Positions 8,163 through 18,424 are shown, numbered from the stretch's first letter. The stretch is 64,000 bases of DNA from Rhizomonospora bruguierae (GCF_018397995.1 NZ_BBQH01000010.1:105656-169655), one strand, 5' to 3'. Program-made: numbers and translations. Notes: generated by a model not told the origin, from the letters alone.

Positions 8163-9187
8163 GTCCCCGGGTGACCGCGGTGATGCTGGCCTACGGCGCC
8201 GAGCCGTACCTGCCCGAGGCCGCGCGGGCCGTGCTCGCCTCCACCGGCGTCGACGTCGACCTGGTACTGGTGGACAACGGCTGCACCACGGACGGCGTCG
8301 ACGTCGTCAAGGGCCTGCCCGGCGCCCGGGTGCTGCGCCCGGCCCGGAACACCGGCTACGCCGGCGGCTGCCGGGTCGGCGCCGCCGAGGCCACCGGCGA
8401 CGTGCTGGTCTTCGTCAACTCCGACGCGATTGTCGCGCCCGGGGCGCTGGCGTCGCTCGCCGCCGCGGTCGCCGACCCGGCCGTGGGCGGGGCGATGGCC
8501 TCCGTGCGCCTGGCCAGCGACCCGGACCTCATCAACACCGCCGGCAACCCGCTGCACTTCATGGGCCTGTCCTGGGCCGGGGGCAACGGCTCACCCGCCA
8601 CCCGGTTCGCGACCCGGCGCCCGGTCCCCTCGCTCAGCGGGTGCTGTTTCGCCATCCGGCGGGAGCTGTGGGTGGAGCTCGACGGCTTCGCCGAGGAGTA
8701 CTTCGCCTACCACGAGGACACCGAACTCAGCCTGCGCCTGTGGCAGCGCGGCCTGCGCGCCGAGTACATCCCGGACGCGGTCGCCGTGCACCACTACGAG
8801 TTCTCCCGCAACGCCCTCAAGCAGTACCTGGTCGAGCGCAACCGGCTGATCACCCTGTTCACGGCGTACCAGGCCGGCACGCTCACCGTCCTCGCCCCCA
8901 TGATCGTGGTGACCGAGGGCGCCCTGCTGGTCGCGTCCCTGCTCGGCGGCTGGTCGGGCCCGAAGGTACGCGGCTGGGGCTGGCTTTGGCGCAACCGGGC
9001 CTGGCTGCGCGCCCGCCGCGCCCACCTGCGACGGGAACGCACCGTCCCCGACGCCGCCCTGGCCCACCTGATGACCGCCACCGTGGACCCGTCGAACGTC
9101 GAGGCACCACCCGGCATCGGCGCCTACAACGTGCTCGCCCGCCTGTACTGGCGCGCCGCACGCCCCCTGCTCCCCCGCCGCCTGTAA
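8159..9187 (+). CDS. GT2 glycosyltransferase, rhamnosyltransferase-like
   Basis: A 342-residue cytoplasmic GT-A enzyme. VLVDNGCTTDG, RPARNTGYAGGCRVG and FVNSDAIV form the nucleotide-sugar site, and EEYFAYHEDTELSLRL carries the ED motif typical of rhamnosyl- and related inverting transferases. Given the complete dTDP-rhamnose pathway in the same operon, transfer of L-rhamnose is likely but inferred. The ATG overlaps the flippase stop; TAGGGT also ends six bases before it, so an internal leaderless promoter is possible. It is the last gene before a strong terminator. Confidence 0.85.
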   Translation: MSPRVTAVMLAYGAEPYLPEAARAVLASTGVDVDLVLVDNGCTTDGVDVVKGLPGARVLRPARNTGYAGGCRVGAAEATGDVLVFVNSDAIVAPGALASLAAAVADPAVGGAMASVRLASDPDLINTAGNPLHFMGLSWAGGNGSPATRFATRRPVPSLSGCCFAIRRELWVELDGFAEEYFAYHEDTELSLRLWQRGLRAEYIPDAVAVHHYEFSRNALKQYLVERNRLITLFTAYQAGTLTVLAPMIVVTEGALLVASLLGGWSGPKVRGWGWLWRNRAWLRARRAHLRRERTVPDAALAHLMTATVDPSNVEAPPGIGAYNVLARLYWRAARPLLPRRL

Positions 9188-9235
9188 CCCCTTCACCTCC
9201 GCGAAGCGCGGCGGCACCCAGCGACCCGGTACCTT

Positions 9236-9268
9236 CCCGCTGGGCGTTCCATCGGAGCGCCCAGCGGG
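9236..9268. terminator. Strong bidirectional terminator between rml operon and prcA
   Basis: CCCGCTGGGCG (9236-9246) is the exact reverse complement of CGCCCAGCGGG (9258-9268). The inner bases TTCC/GGAG extend the stem to about 15 pairs around a three-base loop. It sits between convergent genes, so it can stop both transcripts. Confidence 0.85.
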
Positions 9269-9287
9269 CCTTGGCCTGACCTCTCGC

Positions 9288-10133
9288 TCAGTCGGTCGAC
9301 GGGGTCTGATCGTCGTCGTCGCCGGCCGGGGCGGTGGGCTCCTCGTTCACCTGGTTGGCCGAGGTCGGGGTCGAGGGCTTCTTCGCCCCGGCCTCCGGAC
9401 CCGGCTCCTCCTGCGCCGCCTCGGCCGCGGCCGAGGAGTTGCCGAGCAGGGCGGTCAGCGCCGCGCCGGTGATGCGGCGGAAGGTGCGGCCGGGGCGACG
9501 GCGGTCGAGGATGGCGACCTCGAGCTGGTTGGCGGCGATCTCACGGGAGCCACCGCCCTCCCCGCCGGTGCTGCCCAGCGCCTCGACGGCGAGCTTCAGC
9601 GCCTCGGCGAGGGTGGCGTCCTTGCGGTGCCGGGAGCGCAGCGACCCGGAGATCTGCTCCGCCTGGCCGCCCATGACCATCACGCCCGGCTCATCGTTGA
9701 CCGAGCCGTCGTAGGTGATCCGGTACAGCTCGTCGGTCTCGGGCGAGGAGCCGACCTCGGCGACGCAGATCTCCACCTCGTACGGCTTCTGCTGCTCGGT
9801 GAAGATGGCGCCGAGCAGCTGCGTGTACGCGTTGGCGAGGGCCTTGCCGGTGACGTCCCGGCGGTCGTAGCTGAACCCGTTGAGGTCGGCCATGCGCACG
9901 CCGCCCCGACGGAGGTTCTCGAACTCGTTGTACCGACCCACGGCGGCGAAGCCGATCCGGTCGTAGATCTCGCTGACCTTGTGCAGCGCGCTCGACAGAT
10001 TCTCCGCGACGAACAGCACGCCGCCCTCATAGCTCAACACCACGGCGCTGCGCCCGCGGGAGATGCCCTTGCGGGCCAGCTCCGCGCGGTCGCGCATGAT
10101 CTGCTCGGGCGAGGCGTAGAACTGCATGGCCAC
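9288..10133 (-). CDS. prcA: Proteasome alpha subunit
   Basis: Forms the outer, gating rings of the 20S proteasome and docks the Arc/Mpa ATPase. The 281 residues start with [20 protein letters not shown], the alpha-type N-terminal gate and helix H0, continue with [13 protein letters not shown], and contain the Ntn-fold core without a catalytic Thr. The last 60 residues are a long acidic Ala/Glu/Asp-rich tail that looks disordered. The start is GTG at 10133, with AAGGAG about ten bases upstream; an ATG two codons in is the alternative. It follows prcB by 54 bases. Confidence 0.96.
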   Translation of the reverse strand: MAMQFYASPEQIMRDRAELARKGISRGRSAVVLSYEGGVLFVAENLSSALHKVSEIYDRIGFAAVGRYNEFENLRRGGVRMADLNGFSYDRRDVTGKALANAYTQLLGAIFTEQQKPYEVEICVAEVGSSPETDELYRITYDGSVNDEPGVMVMGGQAEQISGSLRSRHRKDATLAEALKLAVEALGSTGGEGGGSREIAANQLEVAILDRRRPGRTFRRITGAALTALLGNSSAAAEAAQEEPGPEAGAKKPSTPTSANQVNEEPTAPAGDDDDQTPSTD

Positions 10134-10187
10134 TGCGGCTGGGCTCCTTCAACCGGTCGACGTCGGGGCGGTGGGTGGCGCGCGGGG

Positions 10188-11027
10188 TCACCCGCCGGGG
10201 TTGCTCATACGGTCGTTGATCACGGCCTGGCCGACGGCGGCGGCCTCGTCATCGCTGAGCCGGCGAGTGCCCTCCGCCGTGGCCAGCATGACGACCGGGA
10301 AGATCTTGCGGCTGAGGTCCGGGCCGCCGGTGGCGGTGTCGTCGTCGGCCGCATCGTACAGCGCCTCGACCGACAGCCGGACGGCCTCGTCGGCGGTCAG
10401 CCCGGTGCGGAACCGCTTCTTCAGCGCCGACTTGGCGAACAGCGAGCCGGAGCCGATCGCGTCGTACCCGGTCTCCTCGTAGAGCCCGCCGGCCACGTCG
10501 AAGCTGAAGATCCGGCCGGCCCGGCCGGGGTCGGCGGCGGCGAGGTCGAAGCCCGCGAACAGCGGGACGACCACCAGGCCCTGCATGGCGGCGCCGAGGT
10601 TGTTGCGGACCATGGAGGCGAGGCGGTTGGCCTTGCCGTCCAGCGAGAGCATGGTGCCCTCGATCTTCTCGTAGTGCTCCAGCTCGACCTGGAACAGCCG
10701 GATCAGCTCGATGCCGACGCCGGCGGTGCCGGCCATGCCGATCAGCGAGTACTCGTCCGCGGGGTGCACCTTCTCGATGTCCCGGCTGGCGATCATGTTG
10801 CCCATCGTGGCCCGCCGGTCGCCGGCCATGACGGCGCCGTCGGCGCAGGTGATCGCGACGATCGTGGTGCCGTGCGGCGCGATGTCGGCGGACAGCCCCG
10901 GCGGCAGCGGCCGGCGCCCGGGCAGCAGCTCCGGAGCGGCCTGCGTGAGGAACTGCGTGAAGGAGGACGTCCCGGGCGCGGTCAGCAACTGCGACAGCCG
11001 CCCGGATGGTTCAGAACCCGCTGGCAC
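10188..11027 (-). CDS. prcB: Proteasome beta subunit with propeptide
   Basis: Catalytic subunit of the 20S proteasome. Of several in-frame starts, the GTG at 11027 is chosen because AGGGA lies five bases upstream; the longer frame runs into pup. This gives 279 residues with a 53-residue propeptide. Self-cleavage at HG|TTIVAI would expose Thr54 as the nucleophile, and the Asp-Arg of VMAGDRRAT and the Lys of [10 protein letters not shown] complete the site. [15 protein letters not shown] is typical of actinobacterial PrcB. Confidence 0.95.
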   Translation of the reverse strand: MPAGSEPSGRLSQLLTAPGTSSFTQFLTQAAPELLPGRRPLPPGLSADIAPHGTTIVAITCADGAVMAGDRRATMGNMIASRDIEKVHPADEYSLIGMAGTAGVGIELIRLFQVELEHYEKIEGTMLSLDGKANRLASMVRNNLGAAMQGLVVVPLFAGFDLAAADPGRAGRIFSFDVAGGLYEETGYDAIGSGSLFAKSALKKRFRTGLTADEAVRLSVEALYDAADDDTATGGPDLSRKIFPVVMLATAEGTRRLSDDEAAAVGQAVINDRMSNPGG

Positions 11028-11110
11028 CGATATCCCTTCGCTAAACGATCCCGCGGCACTGGGCCGCAGCGCTGAGGCCGTTGAGGCAAGCACAATATCC
11101 CGCGCGGTCC

Positions 11111-11133
11111 CCGGGCGTGCGAGGCACGCCCGG
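11111..11133 (-). promoter_or_regulatory. Hairpin between pup and prcB
   Basis: CCGGGCGTGC (11111-11120) pairs perfectly with GCACGCCCGG (11124-11133) around GAG. It lies in the 133-base gap after pup and before prcB on the same strand. It could be a partial terminator or an mRNA-stabilising stem that sets the Pup to proteasome ratio. Confidence 0.55.
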
Positions 11134-11160
11134 AGGCGTCGCACACACGCGCCCGGGCGG

Positions 11161-11370
11161 CTACTGGCCGCCCTTCTGCACGTAGCCGCGCACGAACTCC
11201 TCGGCGTTCTCCTCCAGGACCGAGTCGATCTCGTCCAGCAGGTCGTCCACGTCCTCGCTGATCGCCTCGTGCCGCTCGGCAACCTCGGCGTTCACCTCCG
11301 GCGTGGCCTCGACATCCTCGTCCCGCCGGGATCGGCCCGACTGCGACTGGCCTGAATCGCGGGTAGCCAT
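11161..11370 (-). CDS. pup: Prokaryotic ubiquitin-like protein Pup
   Basis: A 69-residue small protein modifier. It is disordered at the N-terminus, has the helical Arc-binding region around [19 protein letters not shown], and ends in GYVQKGGQ. The final Gln means Dop must deamidate it to Glu before PafA can use it. The ATG at 11370 is chosen over one six codons upstream because GGAGGAGGGG precedes it. Pup has a single Lys, near the C-terminus. Confidence 0.97.
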   Translation of the reverse strand: MATRDSGQSQSGRSRRDEDVEATPEVNAEVAERHEAISEDVDDLLDEIDSVLEENAEEFVRGYVQKGGQ

Positions 11371-11513
11371 CCCTGCCCCCTCCTCCAAGGTCGGTTAGGA
11401 AGAACCTACCTCGCCCCACCGACCAAACCACGGCCCCGGACCACGTTTCGCACCGAACCGAACAAAGTGAGCGGGCGCGTCGAGCGGCCGGCGCGTCGGG
11501 CAGCGGGCGGGGC

Positions 11514-13031
11514 TCACCCGCCGGTCAGCGCCTCGAGCAGGTCCTTGGCGCTTTCGCACCGGTCGAACAGGGCACCGACGTGCTTGCGGGTGCCCCGCTC
11601 GGGCTCCATCATCGGCACCCGGACCAGCGACTCACGCCCCACGTCGAAGATGACCGAATCCCAACTGGCGGCGACCACCTCGGAGGCGTACTGGGCCAAG
11701 CAACGGCCCCGGAAATAGGCGCGGGTGTCCTCCGGCGGCTCGACCATCGCCTCCCGGATCTGCTCGTCGGTGAACAGCCGCTTCATCGCGCCCCGGGCCA
11801 CCAACCGTTGGTACAGGCCCTTCTCCGGGCGCACGTCGGCGTACTGGAGGTCGACCAGTTGGAGCTTGTGCGAGGCCCAGCCCAACTTCTCCCGCTCCCG
11901 GTACCCCTCCAGCAGGCGCAGCTTGGCGACCCAGTCCAGTTCGTCGGCGCAGAGCATCGGGTCCCGGCCGAGCCGGTCGAGCACGCTCTCCCAGCGGGCC
12001 AGCACGTCGGTGGTGATCTCGTCGGCGTCCGTGCCGTACCGACTGTCCACGAAGGAGCGCACCCGCTCGTAGTACGCCCACTGCAGGTCCAGGGCGGTCA
12101 GCCGGCGGCCGTCGCGCAGCCGCATCCGGTGGCTCAGGCTCGGGTCGTGGCTGACCGCCTTCAGCTCGCTGACCGGGTCGGCGATGCCCAGTTCGGGGGT
12201 GAGCGCCTTCTCCTCGATCATCGTGAGCACCAGCGCGGTGGTACCGGCCTTGAGGTACGTGGAGATCTCGGAGAGGTTGGCGTCCCCGATGATGACGTGC
12301 AACCGGCGGTACTTGTCGGCGTCCGCGTGCGGCTCGTCCCGGGTGTTGATGATCGGGCGCTTGAGCGTGGTCTCCAGCCCGACCTCGACCTCGAAGAAGT
12401 CGGCCCGCTGGGAGATCTGGAACCCGGTCTGCGAGCCGTCCTGCCCGATGCCCACCCGCCCGGCGCCGCAGACGATCTGCCGGGTCACGAAGAACGGCGT
12501 CAGGTACGTGACGATGTCGGCGAACGGCGTCTGCCGGCGCATGAGGTAGTTCTCGTGCGCGCCGTAGCTGGCGCCCTTGTTGTCGGTGTTGTTCTTGTAC
12601 AACTGGATCGGGTGGCTGCCCGGGATGGTGGCCGCCCGGCGCGACGCCTCGGCCATCACCCGCTCCCCCGCCTTGTCCCAGCGGACCAGGTCGAGCGGGT
12701 TGGTCACCTCCGGGGTGGAGTACTCGGGGTGGGCGTGGTCGACGTAGAGCCGGGCGCCGTTCGTGAGGATGACGTTGGCCAGGCCCAGATCCTCGTCGGC
12801 CAGCGCCTCGGCGGGGTCGTACACGGCACCCGAGTAGGTGAACCCCCGGGCGTCCCGCAGCGGCGACTCCTCCTCGTAGTCCCAGCGGGCCCGGCCGCCG
12901 CGGGTCAGCTCCGGCCGCGCGCCGTAGGCGTTCACCACCTGGGAGGAGGTCACCATCGGATTCGCACCAGGCTGGCCGGGCACGGAGATGCCGTACTCCA
13001 CCTCGGTGCCCATCACCCGTCTCACGCTCAT
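11514..13031 (-). CDS. dop: Pup deamidase/depupylase Dop
   Basis: Deamidates the C-terminal Gln of Pup and removes Pup from substrates. The 505 residues show the Dop loop, absent from PafA, at about 41-75 ([20 protein letters not shown]), and the catalytic Asp at residue 98 in [33 protein letters not shown] and [18 protein letters not shown] are shared with PafA. The ATG lacks a Shine-Dalgarno sequence; TAGGCT ends six bases upstream, consistent with leaderless transcription. The 143-base gap to pup has no obvious gene. Confidence 0.97.
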   Translation of the reverse strand: MSVRRVMGTEVEYGISVPGQPGANPMVTSSQVVNAYGARPELTRGGRARWDYEEESPLRDARGFTYSGAVYDPAEALADEDLGLANVILTNGARLYVDHAHPEYSTPEVTNPLDLVRWDKAGERVMAEASRRAATIPGSHPIQLYKNNTDNKGASYGAHENYLMRRQTPFADIVTYLTPFFVTRQIVCGAGRVGIGQDGSQTGFQISQRADFFEVEVGLETTLKRPIINTRDEPHADADKYRRLHVIIGDANLSEISTYLKAGTTALVLTMIEEKALTPELGIADPVSELKAVSHDPSLSHRMRLRDGRRLTALDLQWAYYERVRSFVDSRYGTDADEITTDVLARWESVLDRLGRDPMLCADELDWVAKLRLLEGYREREKLGWASHKLQLVDLQYADVRPEKGLYQRLVARGAMKRLFTDEQIREAMVEPPEDTRAYFRGRCLAQYASEVVAASWDSVIFDVGRESLVRVPMMEPERGTRKHVGALFDRCESAKDLLEALTGG

Positions 13032-13040
13032 TCTGCGAGC

Positions 13041-14288
13041 CTAGTCCGCCGAGGCGACCAACAGCGGGCGGCGGTCCGGCGGCGATTTCACGTCCACCGG
13101 GGGGCTGGCCCGCTCACCGGGCACCGGCGGCTCGGGGGCGGGCGGCGGGGCGCCGCCGAACAGGTCCGCGACGACCGTCGTGGCATAGACGGCGAGCAGC
13201 GGAAACACCACCGCGTAGTAGCGCAGGTGGGACGGCTCGGTGTTGAGCACGTGCAGCGCGAACGTCCCGCCGAGAGCCCCGGTGACCAGCCACGTCACCG
13301 GACTGCGGTACCGGCGCAGGGCACCGGCCACCACCAGCAACCCGACCAGGCAGATCGACGGATCGTCGAGGGCGTCCCACGCCTCGGCGCGGATCAGCCG
13401 CCACGCCACCCGCGGCAGGGCGCCCGGGATGCCCGCCACCGACCCGGCGCCGCTGTGCCGCACGAACGAGTCCACGATCGAGTACGCCGGCGCGATGAGC
13501 CCCTGCACCACGTTCGCCACCACCAGCACGGCGACCCCGACGGCCAGGAAGGGCAGCCACGGGTTGCGCAGCCGCCGGGCGGTCACGGCGGCACCGAGCC
13601 AGGCGGCGCCCACGCCCGCGACCACCACGGGGTGGAACTGGCGGGTGAACGCGAACGCCAGCAGCAGCACTCCGAACAGGGCCGGATCCCAGCGGCGGGC
13701 GTGCCGGCCCAGCGGCAGCACGACCACGCAGGCCACGCACAGCGCCATGGTCAGCGCTTCGGTGTAGGCGTAGTTGGACCACCGGGACATCTCCGCCGGC
13801 AGTACCGTCGCCAGACCCGCCAGCACCGACCAGCGCGGCCCGGCCAGCCGCGCCGCGAGCACCATCACCAGGACCAGGCAGACCGCGTACGCGAGGATCG
13901 GCACCACGAGCATGCCCTGCGGGCCGACCGCGCGCACGAACGGCGCGGACAGCAGCGGGTACAGCACCCGGGGCGCGACCAGTCCGCCGGTCCAGCCGTG
14001 GAACAGCCACGCGTACGTGTCGTCGGGGCGGCAACCCGGCCCGCAGAAGTCCCGGAACCACTCGAACGTGTCCAGGAACTCGTACGTGCGCCGGCCGGCC
14101 TCCCGCTCCGACAGCCCGCCGTACCGGTACGCCCAGGCGAGGTAGTACCGGGCATCGGGACCCCACCGGCGCAGGTGCTCGGTGCTCCCGATCAGGGCCG
14201 TGCCGTAGGCGGCGGCGACGAGCAGCCAGCCGGGCAGCGGAGCGACGCCGGCCAGCCAGGCCCGCGCGCGGCGGAGGGGGGTCTTCAT
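13041..14288 (-). CDS. Polytopic membrane protein, possible lipid-linked glycosyltransferase
   Basis: A 415-residue protein with about ten hydrophobic helices and a Pro-rich cytoplasmic tail. RRWGPDARYYLAWAYR near residue 40 and FAFTRQFHPVVVAG recur in the larger neighbour upstream, so the two are paralogs. The layout, with short acidic loops after the first helix, recalls GT-C glycosyltransferases, but no family can be assigned with certainty. It lies directly downstream of that paralog and just upstream of dop. From memory, M. tuberculosis also has an integral membrane gene between dop and mpa. Confidence 0.7.
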   Translation of the reverse strand: MKTPLRRARAWLAGVAPLPGWLLVAAAYGTALIGSTEHLRRWGPDARYYLAWAYRYGGLSEREAGRRTYEFLDTFEWFRDFCGPGCRPDDTYAWLFHGWTGGLVAPRVLYPLLSAPFVRAVGPQGMLVVPILAYAVCLVLVMVLAARLAGPRWSVLAGLATVLPAEMSRWSNYAYTEALTMALCVACVVVLPLGRHARRWDPALFGVLLLAFAFTRQFHPVVVAGVGAAWLGAAVTARRLRNPWLPFLAVGVAVLVVANVVQGLIAPAYSIVDSFVRHSGAGSVAGIPGALPRVAWRLIRAEAWDALDDPSICLVGLLVVAGALRRYRSPVTWLVTGALGGTFALHVLNTEPSHLRYYAVVFPLLAVYATTVVADLFGGAPPPAPEPPVPGERASPPVDVKSPPDRRPLLVASAD

Positions 14289-14365
14289 GACGCGAGGAAC
14301 CGTACCGGCTGCGGCGCCACCCGCCGCCCGCTGCGCCGAGGTTTGCGGCGCCGGCTACGAACAGT

Positions 14366-16564
14366 TCACGCCGTGGTCGGCTGCGCTACACCGAGCGGCG
14401 CCGCGACCTGCCCGCCGGCCAGACCGGGGTGGCGGCGGCCCGGCGGCCACGTGTGCACGGCGATGGCGGTGGCGGCCAGCCCCAGCACCGGCAGGGCGGC
14501 GGCGACCGGACGGATGCCGGTGAAGTCGCCGATGAACCACTGCACCACCAGCAGCCCGCCGCCCAGCAGCACCATGCCGACGCCGAGCGCGCCGGCCGGG
14601 TCCAGCCGCCACACCGGGTACCCGCCGGTGGCCACCCAGAGCGCGAGCAGCACCACGACCAGGTCGATGCCCAGTTCGGTGATGGTCAGCCGCAGCGGGG
14701 GGCGCTCCGCCGGGTACACGTTGGCGAGCAGACCGCCGGCGACCATCGCGACCACGCTCGCGGCCACCCCGGTCACCAGCGGCGGCAGCCACTCGTTGCG
14801 CCAGCCCGCCCGGGCCGCGCGCAGCAGGTACGCCAGCAGCACCCCGCCCAGGAGCACCGCCGCGTACGGGTCGAGGACGGCGGCCCACAGGGTGGCGGCG
14901 CCGAAGCCCCAGGCGGCCAGCCAGGGCGCCGTACTCGGGCGGGCGTGCAGCGGCAGGAACCAGAGCCCGCAGGCGACCGCCAGGGCGGCCACCGGCTCGG
15001 CCGGGGAGACCAGGTCCCGGCCGATGGTGGTGAGCACCGTCGGGGCGAGCATGGCGACCCCGGCGAGCAGCCCCCAGGTGCCCCACCGCCGCCCGGCCAG
15101 CGCCACCACGACCGCGATGGCCAGCCCGTACGCGATGATCGGGGCGAGCCCGCCGGGCAGGTGCGGCAGGTTGTTGCCGTACCGGGCCGGGCCGGAGCCG
15201 GTGCCCGCCCGCTCGAAGTTGGTCTGACCGGAGATGGTGACCAGCAGCGCGTACCCGCCGAGCAGGGCGGCCCAGGCCGGGACGGGCACCCCCGCCAGGC
15301 GGGGCCGGGCCCGGGCGCCGGGCCGCGGCGGTACCGGGACGGGGTTCGGCGCGGCGTCGGTGGAGCGGGCCGGCCGGCGGCCGTCCACCAGGTCCGCCAG
15401 GAGCGCGAGCGCGGTCAGCAGGTAGATCGGGAATACCGGCGCGTGGTACCGGAAGATCGAGTCGCTGTTGGTGATCAGGTTGAGCCCGAGGGTGCCGACG
15501 AAGGCGCCGAGGGCGAGGGCGGACAGTTCGGCCCGGTGCCGCCACACGATGCTCACCAGGCCGATGACCAGGACCGCGGTGAGGACCACGTCCGTGCGCA
15601 CCTGGCGCCAGTCCCCCACCATGATGTGCCAGGCGGTGGTGGGGATCGCGAGCAGCCCCTCGGCCAGCCCGGAGGTACCGGTGTTGCGCTGGTACGTGGC
15701 GATCGCCGAGAAGTCGCTGGCGTACCCGGCGGTCATCCTGCCCTGCACGTAGACCGTGATCCCGGCGCAGGCCACCGCGAGGGCCGCGAACGGCGCCCAG
15801 GCGTTGACCGGCCGGCGGTCCCGCACGGTGCACCAAAGCCAGGCCAGGACGGTGCCGGCGACCAGGGTGACCGCGAACTGCCGGGTGAACAGGCTCGCCT
15901 CCAGCAGCAGCACGAACAGCACCAGGTCCCACTTCCCGGCGGTGCGGCGCAGCGGGAGCGGCAGCAACGTGGCGGTGGTGAACATCAGCGACACCGCCTC
16001 GGTGTTGGCGTGCACGCCCCAGTTCGACACCAGCCAGGCGGCCATCATCAGGCACCCGCCGAGCAGCGCCAGGCGGGTGCCGAACATCCGGGCCGCGAGC
16101 AGCACCACGCAGAGGATCGCCACGGTGTACGCGGCGATCGACAGCCCGACCACCGCCTTCGGCCCGAACAGCGCGACCCAGGGCGCGGACAGCAGCGGCA
16201 GGCCCACCCGGGGACCCACGGTGGCGGCGAAGTCCCCGGTGAAGAACATCGGGTAGTTCTCCGCCCTGCACCAGGGCAGCGACGAGTCGGCGCAGGTGAC
16301 GCCCTGCTCGTGGGCGAGGAACTCGACCGAGCGGCGAACCGCCTCGGCGTCGTCGTACCCCAGCAGGCGGTACGTCCAGGCCAGGTAGAACGGGGTGTCC
16401 GGGCCCCACTGGACCCGGGTGGCGATCGCGATCCAGACCGTCAGCGCCCAGCCGCCGGCCAGCAACGCCCAACCGCGGGCGGGCAGCGCGGCGACCACCA
16501 CGCCAACCCTGCTTCGTCGCGGCCGCACGGCCGACACGTTACCAATCCGTGCCCGAGACCGCAC
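14366..16564 (-). CDS. Large polytopic membrane protein, paralog of its neighbour
   Basis: About 732 residues in some 18 hydrophobic helices. The first half matches the 415-residue neighbour: VQWGPDTPFYLAWTYRLLGY, a Trp/Asn-rich loop (SNWGVHANTEAVSL) and LFTRQFAVTLVAG. A Pro/Arg-rich linker near residue 410 separates a second membrane half. This points to a GT-C-like or glycan-polymerising membrane protein; the function is unknown. The start is uncertain: GTG at 16564 gives the longest form, with another GTG nine codons in. Confidence 0.65.
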   Translation of the reverse strand: MRSRARIGNVSAVRPRRSRVGVVVAALPARGWALLAGGWALTVWIAIATRVQWGPDTPFYLAWTYRLLGYDDAEAVRRSVEFLAHEQGVTCADSSLPWCRAENYPMFFTGDFAATVGPRVGLPLLSAPWVALFGPKAVVGLSIAAYTVAILCVVLLAARMFGTRLALLGGCLMMAAWLVSNWGVHANTEAVSLMFTTATLLPLPLRRTAGKWDLVLFVLLLEASLFTRQFAVTLVAGTVLAWLWCTVRDRRPVNAWAPFAALAVACAGITVYVQGRMTAGYASDFSAIATYQRNTGTSGLAEGLLAIPTTAWHIMVGDWRQVRTDVVLTAVLVIGLVSIVWRHRAELSALALGAFVGTLGLNLITNSDSIFRYHAPVFPIYLLTALALLADLVDGRRPARSTDAAPNPVPVPPRPGARARPRLAGVPVPAWAALLGGYALLVTISGQTNFERAGTGSGPARYGNNLPHLPGGLAPIIAYGLAIAVVVALAGRRWGTWGLLAGVAMLAPTVLTTIGRDLVSPAEPVAALAVACGLWFLPLHARPSTAPWLAAWGFGAATLWAAVLDPYAAVLLGGVLLAYLLRAARAGWRNEWLPPLVTGVAASVVAMVAGGLLANVYPAERPPLRLTITELGIDLVVVLLALWVATGGYPVWRLDPAGALGVGMVLLGGGLLVVQWFIGDFTGIRPVAAALPVLGLAATAIAVHTWPPGRRHPGLAGGQVAAPLGVAQPTTA

Positions 16565-16607
16565 GATCTTGAACCGCCTCGCGAGGATCCCACCCCGGAC
16601 GGCCGAC

Positions 16608-16635
16608 GGCCCGCCCGGGCGTTCCCGGGCGGGCC
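16608..16635 (-). terminator. Terminator downstream of arc
   Basis: GGCCCGCCCGGG (16608-16619) pairs perfectly with CCCGGGCGGGCC (16624-16635) around a four-base loop, seven bases past the arc stop codon. It separates arc from the membrane genes, so they are probably not one transcript. Confidence 0.8.
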
Positions 16636-16642
16636 GGCCGAC

Positions 16643-18424
16643 TCACAGGTACTGGCCGGTGTTGTTGACCGTGTCGATCGACCGGCCCGACTCGGTGCCC
16701 TTGCCGCCGGAGACGAGCGTGCGGATGTACACGATCCGCTCGCCCTTCTTGCCGGAGATCCGGGCCCAGTCGTCGGGGTTGGTGGTGTTCGGCAGGTCCT
16801 CGTTCTCCCGGAACTCGTCGACGCACGCGTCCAGCAGGTGCTGCAGGCGCAGGCCCTTGCGACCGGAGGAGAGGAACTCCTTGATCGCCATCTTCTTGGC
16901 CCGGTCGACGATGTTCTGGATCATGGCGCCGGAGTTGAAGTCCTTGAAGTAGAGGACCTCCTTGTCACCGTTGGCGTAGGTGACCTCCAGGAACCGGTTC
17001 TCCTCGGTCTCCGAGTACATCCGCAGCACGGCCGCCTCGATCATGGCGCCGACGCAGGCCTTGGTGTCGCCGCCGTGCTCGGCCATGTCATCCGGGTGCA
17101 GCGGCAGATCCTCGAGGATGTACTTGGAGAAGATGTCCTTGGCCGCATCGCCGTCCGGCCGCTCAATCTTGATCTTCACGTCGAGCCGGCCGGGGCGCAG
17201 GATCGCCGGGTCGATCATGTCTTCCCGGTTCGAGGCCCCGATCACGATGACGTTCTCCAGCCCCTCCACACCGTCGATCTCCGACAGCAACTGGGGGACG
17301 ATCGTGTTCTCCACGTCCGAGGAGACGCCGGAGCCGCGGGTGCGGAACACCGAGTCCATCTCGTCGAAGAACACGATCACCGGCGTGCCCTCGCTGGCCT
17401 TCTCCCGGGCCCGCTGGAAGATCAGTCGGATGTGCCGCTCGGTCTCGCCGACGTACTTGTTGAGCAGCTCGGGGCCCTTGATGTTGAGGAAGAAGCTGGT
17501 GTGCTTCTCCTCGCCCCGCCGCTCGGCGATCTTCTTCGCCAGCGAGTTCGCCACCGCCTTGGCGATCAGCGTCTTGCCGCAGCCGGGCGGGCCGTACAGC
17601 AGCACACCCTTCGGCGGGCGCAGCTGGTGCTCCCGGAACAGGTCGGCGTGCAGGAACGGTAGCTCCACCGCGTCCCGGATCTGCTCGATCTGGCTGTGCA
17701 GGCCGCCGATGTCCGAGTAGTTGACGTCCGGCACCTCCTCCAGGACCAGCTCCTCGACCTCGCTCTTCGGGATCCGCTCGAACGCGTACGCCGAACGCGG
17801 CTCGATCATGAGCGAGTCGCCGGCCCGCAGCGGTACCCCGATGAGCGTCTCCGCGAGGTGCACGATGCGCTCCTCGTCGGCGTGCGAGATGACCAGCGCC
17901 CGATCGCCCGGCGCGCCGTCGATGCCCTCCAGAACCTCCTTGAGCATGACGACCTCGCCGGTCCGCTCGTACCCGAACGCATCGACGATGTTCAGCGCGT
18001 CGTTGAGCAGAACCTCCTGCCCGCGCCGCAGCTGCGCCACGTCCAGCGAGGGCGACACGGCGACCCGCAGCTTGCGACCGCCGGTGAACACGTCGACGGT
18101 GCCGTCGTCGTGGCCGGCGAGGAACACGCCGTACCCGCTCGGCGGCTGGGCCAGCCGGTCGATCTCCTCCTTCAACGTGACGATCTGCGCCCGCGCCTCC
18201 TTGAGCGTGGCGACCAGTCGTTCGTTGTTCTCGGTCAGCCGGGCCAGCTGTGCCTGAGTGGCGGCGAGCCGCTCCTCCAGCTGGCGGACGTGTCGGGGGC
18301 TTTCGGTCAGCTTGCGCCGCACCAGAGCGAGTTCCTCCTGAAGGAACGCGACCTGGGTGGAGAGATCGTGGGCCTCCTTCTCCCACCGTGCGGCGCGCGA
18401 ATCCGCGTCGTCGCTGCGTGCCAC
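16643..18424 (-). CDS. arc: Proteasome-associated AAA ATPase Arc/Mpa
   Basis: Hexameric unfoldase that binds pupylated proteins and feeds them to the 20S core. The 593 residues start with a coiled coil (about 15-93) that recognises Pup, then two OB folds (about 97-225), then the AAA domain with Walker A GPPGCGKT at 278-285, Walker [10 protein letters not shown] ending at 357, and SRH residues in [20 protein letters not shown]. It ends in GQYL, the penultimate-Tyr tail that docks into the alpha ring. GGGAGG lies six bases before the GTG start. Confidence 0.97.
   Translation of the reverse strand: MARSDDADSRAARWEKEAHDLSTQVAFLQEELALVRRKLTESPRHVRQLEERLAATQAQLARLTENNERLVATLKEARAQIVTLKEEIDRLAQPPSGYGVFLAGHDDGTVDVFTGGRKLRVAVSPSLDVAQLRRGQEVLLNDALNIVDAFGYERTGEVVMLKEVLEGIDGAPGDRALVISHADEERIVHLAETLIGVPLRAGDSLMIEPRSAYAFERIPKSEVEELVLEEVPDVNYSDIGGLHSQIEQIRDAVELPFLHADLFREHQLRPPKGVLLYGPPGCGKTLIAKAVANSLAKKIAERRGEEKHTSFFLNIKGPELLNKYVGETERHIRLIFQRAREKASEGTPVIVFFDEMDSVFRTRGSGVSSDVENTIVPQLLSEIDGVEGLENVIVIGASNREDMIDPAILRPGRLDVKIKIERPDGDAAKDIFSKYILEDLPLHPDDMAEHGGDTKACVGAMIEAAVLRMYSETEENRFLEVTYANGDKEVLYFKDFNSGAMIQNIVDRAKKMAIKEFLSSGRKGLRLQHLLDACVDEFRENEDLPNTTNPDDWARISGKKGERIVYIRTLVSGGKGTESGRSIDTVNNTGQYL

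Noticed and set aside
11028-11282. N-terminal extension of PrcB up to 11282
   Set aside because: The extra 85 residues are the pup gene read in another frame; GTG 11027 has a Shine-Dalgarno sequence and gives a normal propeptide.
11580-15227. A plus-strand open frame of 1215 codons
   Set aside because: It lies antisense to dop and the membrane-protein genes; its Arg/Pro/His-rich composition is the usual shadow of G+C-rich coding on the other strand.
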